This document shows positions 39,411 through 47,771 of a DNA stretch of 64,000 nt, piece by piece (position 1 is the first letter of the stretch; each line of letters opens with the position of its first letter). The DNA is taken from NCBI GenBank assembly GCA_965277595.1, contig CBDIDH010000002.1, positions 4,154,001 through 4,218,000 of the forward strand. The letters are read 5' to 3'. The notes beneath the pieces were generated by a model that worked only from the letters and a program-made list of their open reading frames with translations, ran no database searches and had not been told where the DNA came from. Source of the stretch: CBDIDH01 sp965277595. Lineage in GTDB: Bacteria > Planctomycetota > Planctomycetia > Isosphaerales > Isosphaeraceae. Made by a program: the position numbers and the translations under genes.

Positions 39411-39890
39411 ATCTCGAAGACTAACGCCGTCCGTCTTCTGGACCGCCAGGGCGTCCCCTACGAGTTGCGGGACTACGAGTTCGACCCAGACGACCTCGCC
39501 GCCGAGACGGTCGCCCGCAAGGTCGGCCTGCCCCCCGAGCAGGTCTTCAAGACGCTGGTCGCCAGGGGGGACAAGCACGGCTTCTGCCTGGCGGTCGTGC
39601 CGGGCAACCGCGAGCTTGACCTCAAGGCATTGGCGAGGGCGACCGGGGACAAGAAGATCGACACGGTGCCGCTCAAGGAGGTCGAGCCGCTGACCGGCTA
39701 CGTCCGGGGTGGGGTGACGGCCCTGGCGTGCAAGAAGGCGTACCCGGTCTTCCTGGACGAGACGGCCCAGTTGTTCGACGTGATCTCGATCTCGGCGGGG
39801 ATGCGGGGCCTTCAAATCCTTCTCGCCCCGGAGGATTACATCCGAGTCGTGGACGCCAGGGTCGTCCCGATCGCCAAGGACAAGACGTAG
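39411..39890 (+). CDS. YbaK-type Cys-tRNA(Pro) deacylase, unusual start
   Basis: 159 residues when read from position 39411. The protein SKTNAVRLLDRQGVPYELRD, VARKVGLPPEQVFKTLVARG, ARATGDKKIDTVPLKEVEPL and GYVRGGVTALACKKAYPVFL matches the YbaK deacylase family at full length. The expected Met codon at 39411 is ATC, with GGGAG 9-13 bases upstream. An in-frame TAA lies at 39393, and the next possible starts (CTG at 39438, TTG at 39465) would remove 9-18 residues. The DUF952 gene starts 5 bp after it. Known role: removes Cys mischarged on tRNA-Pro. Confidence 0.85.
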   Translation: MSKTNAVRLLDRQGVPYELRDYEFDPDDLAAETVARKVGLPPEQVFKTLVARGDKHGFCLAVVPGNRELDLKALARATGDKKIDTVPLKEVEPLTGYVRGGVTALACKKAYPVFLDETAQLFDVISISAGMRGLQILLAPEDYIRVVDARVVPIAKDKT

Positions 39891-39895
39891 CCCCT

Positions 39896-40225
39896 ATGGG
39901 CGAGATCCTGCATGCCACGACACGAGAAGCATGGGAGCGAGCCCAGCGCCAGGGCGAATTCCGGGGCGATACGCTGACGACCGAGGGCTTCACCCATTGC
40001 TGCCTCTCGGGCCAGTTGTCCGGGGTCGTCTCCCGGTACTTCCAGGGGCAGACCGAACTGGTTGTCCTACGCATCGCCTCGGACAACTTGAAGCCGGCGT
40101 TGAAGTGGGAGAGTCCTCCCGGATCTGATGACATCTTCCCGCATGTTTACGGGCCGATCAACCTCGATTCGGTGGCCGGTGTGGTGCCGCTCGAAGCCTT
40201 TCTCTCCAAGGGGCCGAGGGGCTGA
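39896..40225 (+). CDS. DUF952 protein
   Basis: 109 residues. MGEILHATTREAWERAQRQG, then GDTLTTEGFTHCCLSGQLSG and FQGQTELVVLRIASDNLKPA, with HVYGPINLDSVAGVVPLEAF at the end. This is the DUF952 layout (HxTxxxxW, GFIHxS-like, LPHLYGPL-like), whose members are related in fold to ADP-ribosyl-type enzymes; here Cys-Cys stands in place of HxS. It follows the YbaK gene at 5 bp, on the same strand. Confidence 0.85.
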   Translation: MGEILHATTREAWERAQRQGEFRGDTLTTEGFTHCCLSGQLSGVVSRYFQGQTELVVLRIASDNLKPALKWESPPGSDDIFPHVYGPINLDSVAGVVPLEAFLSKGPRG

Positions 40226-40348
40226 TTGTCTCTTGCGGTCCGAGAATGGGGATGAGGACCCGCAGGCCGATCCACGTCTTCCCGGAAGTCCGGCCTGGAA
40301 CCACCCGGTTGTCCTCCGGTCCGGGTCGGTTGTCACGATCTGTCGGGT

Positions 40349-41737
40349 TCAGGCGGCTATCTTGAACCGTCCGAAGTCCGAATCCAGCACGGGTCGGATG
40401 AACTCTGGTTGTCTCAGGTCGATGATCCAGTCGGGTAAAGGCTCGACTTGAAGCTGGTTAGGGATAAAGAAAGTCTTGTCACAATAAAGATCCTCCTCCC
40501 CCTCTCTTTCTTGAAGAGCCACGACCCCAAGCCCAACCTCCTCAGCCTTCATCCCTTCCTCACCGACAACGACGGTCGTACCCGGATCGAGCTTCTCCCC
40601 TTCGATCAGGCCCATCAACGCCTCCGATGCCTGCCACTTCGCCGCCTGTCCCATACCCGTCGGGCTCAGGGCGGACGGGACGTAATGGCGGTCCTCCCAG
40701 TCGATGTGCCCCAGGTTGGACAAACGGTTCCGCAATACGGTGGACCTCCTGGGACACCACGGACGTTTCACGTCACCGTTGGCATGGAGGATCTCCCAGT
40801 TCTCCCGGATGCGGGCCGTCGGCATCGAGCCGTCGGCGTTCATGTCGTTGGTGCAAGCTTCCAGGACAAGCAAGAAGACCGCCATGTCCTGGGCGGTGGC
40901 GACCTCCCGTCCCTTGGTCCTGAGGGGAGAGACAACCAGCGTCCTGGCGACGTTCAGGTAGGCGTCCCAATGACCCAGGTTACTTTGCTTGACGACACAG
41001 CCGGTCAGTGAGCCACGGGTCCCGGCGGCCTCGACCACTGGCATTTTCGAGAAAACCGGCTCGTCCTTGTACAGGCGGTAAAGCTCGCTGATGCGAAGGT
41101 CGTTCAGGATGGTGGTCTGTTTGAACTCCTCGAACCGGGCCAGCATTTCCCTGGGAAGCTTGGCGAATTGTCCCGAGATCAGGTCCTTCATCTGGCCGTC
41201 ACGGGTCCAGTTGATTCGGGGCGGGCGGCCCTTGGTCTCGACGCCCTCGACGTCCAGACCTGGGTTGAGGTCCTGCCACTGCCAGTGGACGGACTTGAGA
41301 GCCCGGTCGAGCATCATGGCCAGGCCGTGGAGCCGCCCGTCCCCGAACCCCCGCTTGTCGATCAGGACGTAGCCGTGGACACCATTGCCGTTGGTACTCG
41401 TCTCGAAATAAAGGCCGGGGAAGATCGTGTCCTTCAGGTGTCGGGCGAACGCCATGGCGGCAGCCAGCGTTCGGAACTTGTGGTTGTCGATGTCGATGCA
41501 GATCAGGGCGTACGGCGTCCTGGTCCTTCCGTCGCCCCAGACGTAGTAGGTGTTCTTCCCGTCAAAGTGGTCGATCATGTGGGCGTTGGTCAGGCCCCTG
41601 ATGAACCTCCTGCGGTTGTAGTCGTCGAGCAGAGCCTTGTTGGTGGGCCTCCTGTAGCCGAAGGCGTCCTTGGAGCCGTAGGGGCTGATCGGTTTGCGGA
41701 GGAAAGCACAGGCGGTATTTCGTGGTCTTTTAGTCAT
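40349..41737 (-). CDS. Primase-like (archaeo-eukaryotic type) protein of a mobile element
   Basis: 462 residues. The segment YALICIDIDNHKF (residues 77-88) fits motif I (hhhDhD) of archaeo-eukaryotic primases. TNGNGVHGYVLID (115-127) fits their motif II (sxH). PGLDVEGVETKGRPPRINWT could carry the third acidic position. The C-terminal half is helical, with a winged-helix-like part (RENWEILHANGDVKRPWCPR). Such proteins start replication of plasmids and integrative elements. The excisionase and integrase genes nearby support that context. The assignment rests on motifs only. Confidence 0.55.
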   Translation of the reverse strand: MTKRPRNTACAFLRKPISPYGSKDAFGYRRPTNKALLDDYNRRRFIRGLTNAHMIDHFDGKNTYYVWGDGRTRTPYALICIDIDNHKFRTLAAAMAFARHLKDTIFPGLYFETSTNGNGVHGYVLIDKRGFGDGRLHGLAMMLDRALKSVHWQWQDLNPGLDVEGVETKGRPPRINWTRDGQMKDLISGQFAKLPREMLARFEEFKQTTILNDLRISELYRLYKDEPVFSKMPVVEAAGTRGSLTGCVVKQSNLGHWDAYLNVARTLVVSPLRTKGREVATAQDMAVFLLVLEACTNDMNADGSMPTARIRENWEILHANGDVKRPWCPRRSTVLRNRLSNLGHIDWEDRHYVPSALSPTGMGQAAKWQASEALMGLIEGEKLDPGTTVVVGEEGMKAEEVGLGVVALQEREGEEDLYCDKTFFIPNQLQVEPLPDWIIDLRQPEFIRPVLDSDFGRFKIAA

Positions 41738-41786
41738 TTCAATCTATATAAGTATCTCTGAATTTATTCTGTCATGGCAAACGGCG

Positions 41787-41822
41787 AGGGCCGGGGTATT
41801 CTCTTCGGGGAGCCCCGGCCCT
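41787..41822 (-). terminator. Strong hairpin downstream of the methyltransferase remnant
   Basis: Perfect 10-bp stem AGGGCCGGGG (41787-41796) with CCCCGGCCCT (41813-41822) and a 16-base loop. It lies just past the stop of the minus-strand methyltransferase remnant and before the divergent AT-rich leader of the primase-like gene. There is no T-run, so termination strength is uncertain. Confidence 0.5.
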
Positions 41823-41840
41823 AGTTGTTTCTCGGGGTTG

Positions 41841-42288
41841 TCATGGGAGGCTGGCCATGGCAGTTCGTCTTCGTCGGAGGGCGGGCAGGCGACCGCAGTC
41901 GGCGGCCTCCTCGCCCCAGCCCCAGACGTGACGGTAGAGCCGCCTGCATCGGCGGAACCTCTCGTCGTACAGGCACTCGCCGTAGTCTTACCAGATGTCG
42001 AGAAGGTGTTTCGCCTTCGGCCCGAATCGCCCGATCTGGTCGTAGACGTCGCCGCAGATGACGTCTACGACCTTGGGGAGACGGCCGCAGAGGTCGTGGC
42101 CGTACCAGTCGAGTAGGTCGGGGCACGCCTCGACCAGGACCACCCGCTCAACCTCTGGCCGATCGTGGACCTTGCGGAGGAACCAGCCCAGCCCGAGGCC
42201 CCCGACCAAGACCGTCCCAGACGCCCGGCGGATGCCGGGGCGCTGGGTGATCACCTCCATCGGGGTCAGGCTCGGGACATAACCATAA
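41841..42288 (-). pseudogene. C-terminal part of a spermidine-synthase-like methyltransferase
   Basis: Minus-strand frame entering from the IS256 edge: YGYVPSLTPMEVITQRP, then GTVLVGGLGLGWFLRKVHDR (SAM-binding Gly motif), VERVVLVEACPDLLDWYGHD and VVDVICGDVYDQIG. A TAA at 41988-41990 follows KHLLDIW. The same frame then continues DYGECLYDERFRRCRRLYRH to a TGA at 41841. The N-terminal part is removed by the IS256-type insertion at 42289. Two independent lesions make the gene dead. Confidence 0.78.
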
Positions 42289-43651
42289 GTCGTGGACGGG
42301 AGGTTGAAAGGCCGCGGGGTATCCTTGGTGATGCAATCGCTAAAAAGCACACCGATGGCCCACGAGGCCGAGGAGTACCCCGCCATGAACGAGTCTACCA
42401 CCGACATCCGGATCGTGCCCCTGCCGACAGGCCATGACGTGCTGACCGACCTCCTGCGGGACGGGGCCAGGCGGCTCCTGGCTGAGGCCATCCAGGCCGA
42501 GGTCGCCGCCTGGATCGATGCCCATGTCCACCTCAAGGACGTCTCCGGACGCCAGCAGGTCGTCCGCAACGGTCACCTCCCCGAGCGGACCATCCAGACC
42601 GAGATCGGGCCGATCGAGGTCGAGCAGCCACGGGTCCGTGATCGCAGGCCCGCCGGGCAGCGTGAGGCGTTCACACCCGCCGTTCAGCCCCCCGACCCGC
42701 GGCGGACCAAGAGCCTGGAGGAGTTGATCCCCTGGCTCTACCTCAAGGGGGTCAGCACCGGCGACTTCTCCGAGGCCCTCAAGGCGATCCTCGGGCCGGA
42801 CGCACCCAACCTGTCGGCGACGACGATCACCCGCCTCAAGGCCGTCTGGGAGCAGGACCACGAGGCCTGGTCGAAGCGGTCGCTGGCAAGCAAGCGTTAC
42901 GCCTACGTCTGGGCCGACGGGGTGCACTTCAACATCCGCCTTGAGGAGGGGCGGCAGTGCATCCTGGTGTTGATGGGGGCGACCGCCGAAGGGAAGAGAG
43001 AACTGATCGCCATCGCCGACGGATACCGGGAGAGCGAGCAATCGTGGAAGGAATTGCTGCTCGACGTGAAGGCCCGTGGCCTGGAGGTCGAACCGTCGCT
43101 GGCGATCGACGACGGGGCGTTGGGGTTCTGGAAGGCGATCCGCCAGGCCTGGGACACGACGAGGGAGCAGCGGTGCTGGGTGCACAAGATGGCGAACGTC
43201 CTGGACAAGCTGCCCAAGGGGATCCAGCCGAAGGTCAAGGGAAGGCTCCACGACATTTACCAGGCCGAGAGCCGGAAGGAGGCCGAGAGGGCGTTCGACC
43301 TGTTCGTGAAGACGTACCAGGCGAAGTACCCGAAGGCGACGGAGTGCCTGGTCAAGGACCGGGAGGCGTTGCTGACGTTCTACGACTTCCCGGCGGAGCA
43401 CTGGTTGCACATCCAGACGACCAACCCGATCGAATCGACGTTCGCCACGGTGCGGCTGAGGCACGGCAAGACGAAGAGGAGCGGGAGCCGTGCGGCGTGC
43501 CTGACGATGGTCTACAAGCTGATGGAATCGGCATCAAAGAAGTGGAGGACATTGAACGGTTCGACGCTCCTACCAGAGGTCATCAAGGGCACCCTCTTCG
43601 TGGACGGTGTCAGGCAACAGCCCGCCGCCTGAGAATTCTCCCGTCCACAAC
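42289..43651 (+). mobile_element. IS256-type insertion sequence, about 1.36 kb
   Basis: Left end GTCGTGGACGGGAGGTT and right end (reverse complement GTTGTGGACGGGAGAATT) form imperfect terminal inverted repeats around a complete mutator-type transposase gene. Its left end truncates a methyltransferase gene. No clear direct target duplication was recognised in the flanks, so the boundaries could be off by a few bases. Confidence 0.8.
42385..43632 (+). CDS. IS256-family (mutator) transposase
   Basis: 415 residues from ATG 42385 (GAGGAG upstream). Family motifs: NGHLPERTIQTEIGPIEVEQ, PWLYLKGVSTGDFSEALKAI, YAYVWADGVHFNIRLEEGRQ (first Asp), LAIDDGALGFWKAIRQ (second Asp), CWVHKMANVLDKLPKGIQ and NPIESTFATVRLRHGKTKRS (Glu). 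All three catalytic acidic residues and the conserved end are present, so it is likely active. Confidence 0.92.
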   Translation: MNESTTDIRIVPLPTGHDVLTDLLRDGARRLLAEAIQAEVAAWIDAHVHLKDVSGRQQVVRNGHLPERTIQTEIGPIEVEQPRVRDRRPAGQREAFTPAVQPPDPRRTKSLEELIPWLYLKGVSTGDFSEALKAILGPDAPNLSATTITRLKAVWEQDHEAWSKRSLASKRYAYVWADGVHFNIRLEEGRQCILVLMGATAEGKRELIAIADGYRESEQSWKELLLDVKARGLEVEPSLAIDDGALGFWKAIRQAWDTTREQRCWVHKMANVLDKLPKGIQPKVKGRLHDIYQAESRKEAERAFDLFVKTYQAKYPKATECLVKDREALLTFYDFPAEHWLHIQTTNPIESTFATVRLRHGKTKRSGSRAACLTMVYKLMESASKKWRTLNGSTLLPEVIKGTLFVDGVRQQPAA

Positions 43652-43673
43652 AATTGACAATACTACTGTGCCC

Positions 43674-43751
43674 CCCGAAGGTTGCGGGTTCGAATCCCGT
43701 CTCACCGCCCCTCCGGGGGCTGGTGCTTAGCTCGAAAGGCAGAGCGTCGGC
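43674..43751 (+). other. tRNA-like halves in reversed order (permuted tRNA-like locus)
   Basis: The 3' half comes first: CCCGA (43674-43678), variable loop AGGTT, T-stem/loop GCGGG-TTCGAAT-CCCGT (43684-43700) and CTCACCG (43701-43707). After 13 bases (43708-43720) the 5' half follows: TGGTGCT (43721-43727), TA, D-arm GCTC-GAAAGGCA-GAGC (43730-43745), G, TCGGC (43747-43751). Joined across the reversed order, T-stem (5 of 5, one G-U) and D-stem (4 of 4) form, the anticodon stem gives 4 of 5 and the acceptor 5 of 7 (including a U-G). Alternatives: two adjacent tRNA remnants, or an attachment site. No anticodon can be read. Confidence 0.4.
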
Positions 43752-43788
43752 ATACCTTCCCACCATCGCAATGCGATGAAGGTATGCC
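43749..43788 (+). promoter_or_regulatory. Hairpin that covers the ribosome site of the excisionase gene
   Basis: Outer arms GGCATACCTT (43749-43758) and AAGGTATGCC (43779-43788), inner arms CATCGCA (43764-43770) and TGCGATG (43772-43778), with five unpaired bases on the left side only. The right arm holds the GAAGG and the first ATG (43784) and ends two bases before the ATG at 43790. It could act as an RNA switch for translation or as an operator dyad. Confidence 0.6.
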
Positions 43789-43789
43789 C

Positions 43790-44197
43790 ATGCGCCCCGA
43801 CCGAGTTTCTCATTCTAATCCCCAGCCAGACCCGCCTCTGCGGGACCTCATCCGTGACCTAAACGAACGGATCGACGGCCTGGCGGGCCGCCTCGAACGG
43901 GCACTTCCTCTCGATAACGCCCAAGCGATTCGACCGGGCATCGAGGCCGCCGGCTCGGAGTACCTGACCGTCAAACAAACGGCACGATTCGCCGCATTGT
44001 CCGAGTCAAGTATCAGGCGTGCGATCCAGGGCAGGTCGCTGCCGGCCTCCAATAGGGGGACCGGGAAGCGACCTCTCTGGCGGATCGCCCGGAGTGACCT
44101 GATCGCCTGGATGGAATCGGCGAAGGGCGGGGACCCGAAGGTCCCGCCCCGCTCCGAACTGAAGGACTTGGTCCGCCGTCACTTGCCGGTCCTTTGA
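43790..44197 (+). CDS. Excisionase-like helix-turn-helix protein
   Basis: 135 residues from ATG 43790 (an ATG at 43784 is an alternative). N-terminal coiled part RDLIRDLNERIDGLAGRLER. Then the MerR/excisionase-type winged helix SEYLTVKQTARFAALSESSI, RRAIQGRSLPASNRGTGKRP, LWRIARSDLIAWMES. Small proteins of this kind guide excision and can repress. The 3' end overlaps the 3' end of the convergent integrase gene by 19 bp. Confidence 0.8.
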   Translation: MRPDRVSHSNPQPDPPLRDLIRDLNERIDGLAGRLERALPLDNAQAIRPGIEAAGSEYLTVKQTARFAALSESSIRRAIQGRSLPASNRGTGKRPLWRIARSDLIAWMESAKGGDPKVPPRSELKDLVRRHLPVL

Positions 44198-45279
44198 GGG
44201 CGTAACCCCTCGGCGACACGCAGTCCCGCCTGGAGAATCTCTTTGTTCGCCAGGTGGGCATATCGCTCCGTGGTCCTGGCGTCGGTGTGACCGGCCAACT
44301 GCTGGAGCATTGGCCCGGAGATTCCGACGGTGGCTGCCGCCACGGTCAGGAAGGTGTGTCGGTGGTGGTACAGGACCAAGTTCTCCCCGTTCTCGTCGGC
44401 GAAGATCCTGGCCCGCTTCCGCAAGCTATCCGTGCGCTTGACAAGGGCGTCCTAGGTCCAAGGCTTACCGAGCGAGTTCAGGAACACGTAGGGCTGTTGC
44501 CCGTTCCGCCGGTAGAGCCAACGCAGGAGGTTCTCGACGCAGCGGCGCATCGGGATGATCTTCGGCTTTGAGACCTTTGCCGTGCGACTACTCTTATGCC
44601 GGTAGATCACCCAGCGGTGATTCTCCCAATCCACCTGTTGCCACGTCAAGTTTCGGACCTCGCCGGGGCGAGCCGATGTGAACCGCAGGGCGATCAGCAG
44701 TCGCCGAAAGCAGGAATCGGTGGAGTTTCGCAGCAACGAGCGGAATTCGTCGTCCGTCATCACCCGTTGCCGCCCCTCGGCGTGGAGCAGGGGGAGGCGA
44801 GCGAACGGGTTTTTCGGTGGAACCACTTTGGACTCGATCCCCCAATTCCAACACCGCTTCAGGGAGATCAGGGCGTGATTAATCGTCTTCGGCTTGTAAG
44901 TCTTGAGCGGCCGGTGGCCGGAGCCGAAAGTCGTCTGTGCCAAGTCGTTCTTGAAACGCTGGGCGTCGAGCCGACTGACGTCACGAACCGGGCGATTCCC
45001 GTGCCGCTTGGCGAACTCGGTCAGCCAGCGTTGGTAATCGAGGTAGGTGGACTCGGAACGCTCGACCTTAACTGATTCGAGGAACAGGGCGACCAGCTCG
45101 GGGACGATCAAGTCAGGCAAGAGATGGCCGCCGTTGGACTCACGCTCGGCTCCCAAGCCCACCAGAACGGTATCGGCCGCCTTCCGACCCTCTCCCGCAG
45201 GGCAGAGACGGCGGCGTTTTCCGTCGATGTTGGTGACATACCAACCTCGGGACAGGTAGGGCTTCGCAGGTCGTGGCAT
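44179..45279 (-). pseudogene. Tyrosine recombinase/integrase, interrupted by an in-frame TAG
   Basis: From ATG 45279 (GGAGAG upstream): MPRPAKPYLSRGWYVTNIDG and a SAM-like core-binding domain. The first catalytic Arg is in ARPGEVRNLTWQQVDW. A TAG at 44452-44454 follows LNSLGKPWT. The same frame then continues DALVKRTDSLRKRARIFADE, HHRHTFLTVAAATVG, LQQLAGHTDARTTERYAHLA (His/His and the nucleophile Tyr), to the stop at 44179. The stop splits Arg from the other catalytic residues, so the protein is inactive unless the codon is read through. It lies 228 bp from the 3' end of tRNA-Ala, the usual place for such genes. Confidence 0.85.
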
Positions 45280-45506
45280 GGGTGCTCTCCAGATCAAGGA
45301 GACTTCTTGCTGGTGAAGCACCCGGCCCGGTGCCGTAGGAATTCAAGCGTACGCCTGACCGCCTAGCACCGGGTCAATTCTTCACCGGTATTGACCACTA
45401 TTCGTCCCTGAAAGCGGACACGAAAGCGGACAAGCCGGTCAAAGAGCGAAAACCGATAGACGCAGGAAATCGCCAATTTTCTTGGCTTTCAAGGTTTTAC
45501 GTCTAG

Positions 45507-45579
45507 TGGAGACGACGGGGGTCGAACCCGCAACCTCTTGGTTGCAAACCAAGCGCTCTCCCAGTTGAGCTACGTCCCC
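45507..45579 (-). tRNA. tRNA-Ala (anticodon TGC)
   Basis: Cloverleaf read on the minus strand: acceptor GGGGACG/CGTCTCC, D-stem GCTC/GAGC, anticodon arm CTTGG-TTTGCAA-CCAAG with anticodon TGC, T-arm GCGGG-TTCGACC-CCCGT, discriminator A. Position 3 pairs G with U at 70, the Ala identity element. CCA is not encoded. The integrase gene begins beyond its 3' end. Confidence 0.95.
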
Positions 45580-45714
45580 TCACTTGTCAGACTGACGTCG
45601 ATTGGATTTTACACGGAAAGAGTGGTGATTGACCAGTTCGACCTTGGATTTCGAAATTCCGCTGAGTCCACGTCATTGAAATGAAGAGTGAAAACAAGAA
45701 GACTTAACCCCAGA

Positions 45715-47460
45715 CTAACGCGACTGAACCCATTGCTGGGCGGCGGCGAGCGCGGGGGTTCGACTGGAGAAGGGAAGGGCCTGCCAGAGGGGGGCCTCGC
45801 CTCGGGCGGAGGAAATGGTGTCGAGCCACTGTCGGATCATCGACGGGGACTGGCTCACGATCGCGGCGCGCTTCATCAGGCCATTGCCGACACGTTGCTC
45901 AAACATGACCGCGTAATAGGGAAGATGATTCGGCGTCTTCAACCGGGAAAGATACACGCCGATCTCGCGGTCGAGCTTGACGAGATCCTTGCCAAAGGCC
46001 AGTCGGAAGGCGTCAAGCTGATCGTCGGGAGTTCGCTTCTGAAGCGGCGGCAGGGCGCTCATCATCTTGAGAAACTGGACGAACTCGCCAACGCGTTTGC
46101 GCGCGAGGTAATGCGTCAAGGCCCACGAGAGAGCGTAGTCGGTCGGGGTCAGGTCGGTCTTGCGGACGAGATACTCGACCAGCGGTTGACCCGGCTTCCG
46201 GCCGATGTGCTCGGGACGGCCGCCGCCGGAAACCTGGCCGGAAAGGGGGTCGTCGAGGTCGCGAACCGTGGCCAGGTGCATCGAGTTCACGACACCGAGA
46301 CCCGCCCAAATGGTTCCCTTGCGCGTGGTGACCGGCGTTGAGCAGTATTCGGCCAGCCCCTCGATGAGCCAGGGGGGCCAGGGAGCCAGCCGGGGATGGA
46401 TGCCGATGTTGGACAGAATCTGATGCGTCCCCTCATGCGCAACCGTTTGCGGACGCCGAAGCGCGGCGACCTCGGGGGCCTGATCGTCGCGTTCGGAACT
46501 CTGGTAGAAGTAAATCCGGTTCGAGTAGATCTCATAATACGCCTGAACCTCGGGGGCGACCGGCTTGTGGGCGCGGAAGTCGGCCTCGGTTCGGAAGATC
46601 ACGGCGACAAGAGGGAACTCCGTCTCATGCACGGGGACGTCGAACTTGCGGAAGGCCTCGGTAAGCCCGTTGTACAGGTTTTCGAGAACCCGGCCGCTCT
46701 CCTCGGCGATCTCGGGGGTCGACCGGTAGGCGATCAAGTAGTGGGACGTCCTGTGCAGGGCGAATCCTTCCAGTGGTCCGACGAGCAGGTCGGCGGCCAT
46801 CGCGTCGGCCGTCGCGGCCTGAAAGGGCAGAGGGGTGTAGGCCGGACGGTCGGGGATGCCAAGTTGACCATCGGGCAGCATGACGTGGACCTCGCCCTCG
46901 GGCGACTCGCCGTGGACCCGCGCCACGACCGGCTCACCCGAGCGGTTGCGGACCTTGATTCGCCTCGGACCCTCAACCTCGGCCGCAGCCTGTTCGGGTG
47001 GAAGCGCCCGCGGTTTCTCGGCGGCCGGCGCGTCGGCCGGCGGGGATGTCGGGGCCGTCAGAGTATCCATCGAGGGGTCGCGGCGGGCGAAATCGGGCAC
47101 GGGCGAGGTCGGCGGCAAGATCCGGGCTGGAGCAACCTCCGCGCACCGTGGCCGAGCGTTGACATGGGTTTCCGCCGCCGCGAGCGGGAGCGCTCCGAAG
47201 GCCGAGGCGCGGGTGTCGGGGCTCTCGGCGAGTCGAAAAATCAGCGACGTGAAGAGCGCGAGCAACAACCCGGCCTCGACCGCGAGCCGGACTGGGCGTC
47301 GAGGCGGCGAGAGGCTGCCCGCATCCCAGGCGTCGGGATCGTCCGCGGCGGCCGAGAGCGGGGTCCCGCACCAGGGGCAGGAAAGGGCGCGAACGACCTC
47401 GGGCCGGGTGACCCGGGTTCGCGAGCCGCACCCCTCGCACGACACCAGAACGGGTTCCAT
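45715..47460 (-). CDS. DUF1570 metallopeptidase-like membrane protein
   Basis: 580 residues from ATG 47460. N-terminal zinc ribbon CEGCGSRTRV...CPWCGTPL, one membrane helix (LAVEAGLLLALFTSLIF), a Pro-rich linker, then a DUF1570 domain with the zinc motif VAHEGTHQILSNIGIHPRLA (HEGTH) and the downstream acidic WLIEGLAEYCSTP. The family occurs in planctomycetes and is believed to be a gluzincin-type peptidase with an extracytoplasmic domain. The stop lies 135 bp from tRNA-Ala. Confidence 0.85.
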   Translation of the reverse strand: MEPVLVSCEGCGSRTRVTRPEVVRALSCPWCGTPLSAAADDPDAWDAGSLSPPRRPVRLAVEAGLLLALFTSLIFRLAESPDTRASAFGALPLAAAETHVNARPRCAEVAPARILPPTSPVPDFARRDPSMDTLTAPTSPPADAPAAEKPRALPPEQAAAEVEGPRRIKVRNRSGEPVVARVHGESPEGEVHVMLPDGQLGIPDRPAYTPLPFQAATADAMAADLLVGPLEGFALHRTSHYLIAYRSTPEIAEESGRVLENLYNGLTEAFRKFDVPVHETEFPLVAVIFRTEADFRAHKPVAPEVQAYYEIYSNRIYFYQSSERDDQAPEVAALRRPQTVAHEGTHQILSNIGIHPRLAPWPPWLIEGLAEYCSTPVTTRKGTIWAGLGVVNSMHLATVRDLDDPLSGQVSGGGRPEHIGRKPGQPLVEYLVRKTDLTPTDYALSWALTHYLARKRVGEFVQFLKMMSALPPLQKRTPDDQLDAFRLAFGKDLVKLDREIGVYLSRLKTPNHLPYYAVMFEQRVGNGLMKRAAIVSQSPSMIRQWLDTISSARGEAPLWQALPFSSRTPALAAAQQWVQSR

Positions 47461-47573
47461 CGCCGGTCTTCCTCGGGCGACTCCGCGTGTGGGAAAAAAC
47501 AGCATGAACCGAGGGAGCATTTCAGTTTATCAGGGCCAGTCGGCCCGCGAAAGACTCAGCGGCCGTCCAGGAG

Positions 47574-47674
47574 GATTGCAAAGTCAATAATTTCCATGAC
47601 CAATGACCAAGGCCCGATGACCAAGAGGAGAAAATTTTCGGTCATTGGTCCTTGGTCATCGGGACTTTGCAATC
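47574..47674. repeat. Palindromic intergenic repeat, copy A
   Basis: GATTGCAAAGTC at 47574-47585 is the exact inverse of GACTTTGCAATC at 47663-47674. Inside, ATGACCAATGACCAAGGCCC and GGTCATTGGTCCTTGGTCAT are inverse-related as well, so the element can fold on itself over its whole length (about 100 bp). A diverged part-copy lies at 50157-50214. It may be a miniature inverted-repeat element. Confidence 0.7.
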
Positions 47675-47771
47675 TTACTGGGCGGACTCGTCGGGTCGAT
47701 TTCCGCGTGGAAAAGGAACAAGGCCAGAGGATTCTTGGAAAACGTCGAGAATCTGAACCAACCGGAGAAAC

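Noticed and set aside
43671..43751. Two-piece tmRNA (permuted)
   Set aside because: The D-arm half has a normal GCTC/GAGC D-stem and no tag-peptide reading frame or pseudoknots were seen, so a tRNA-like origin fits better.
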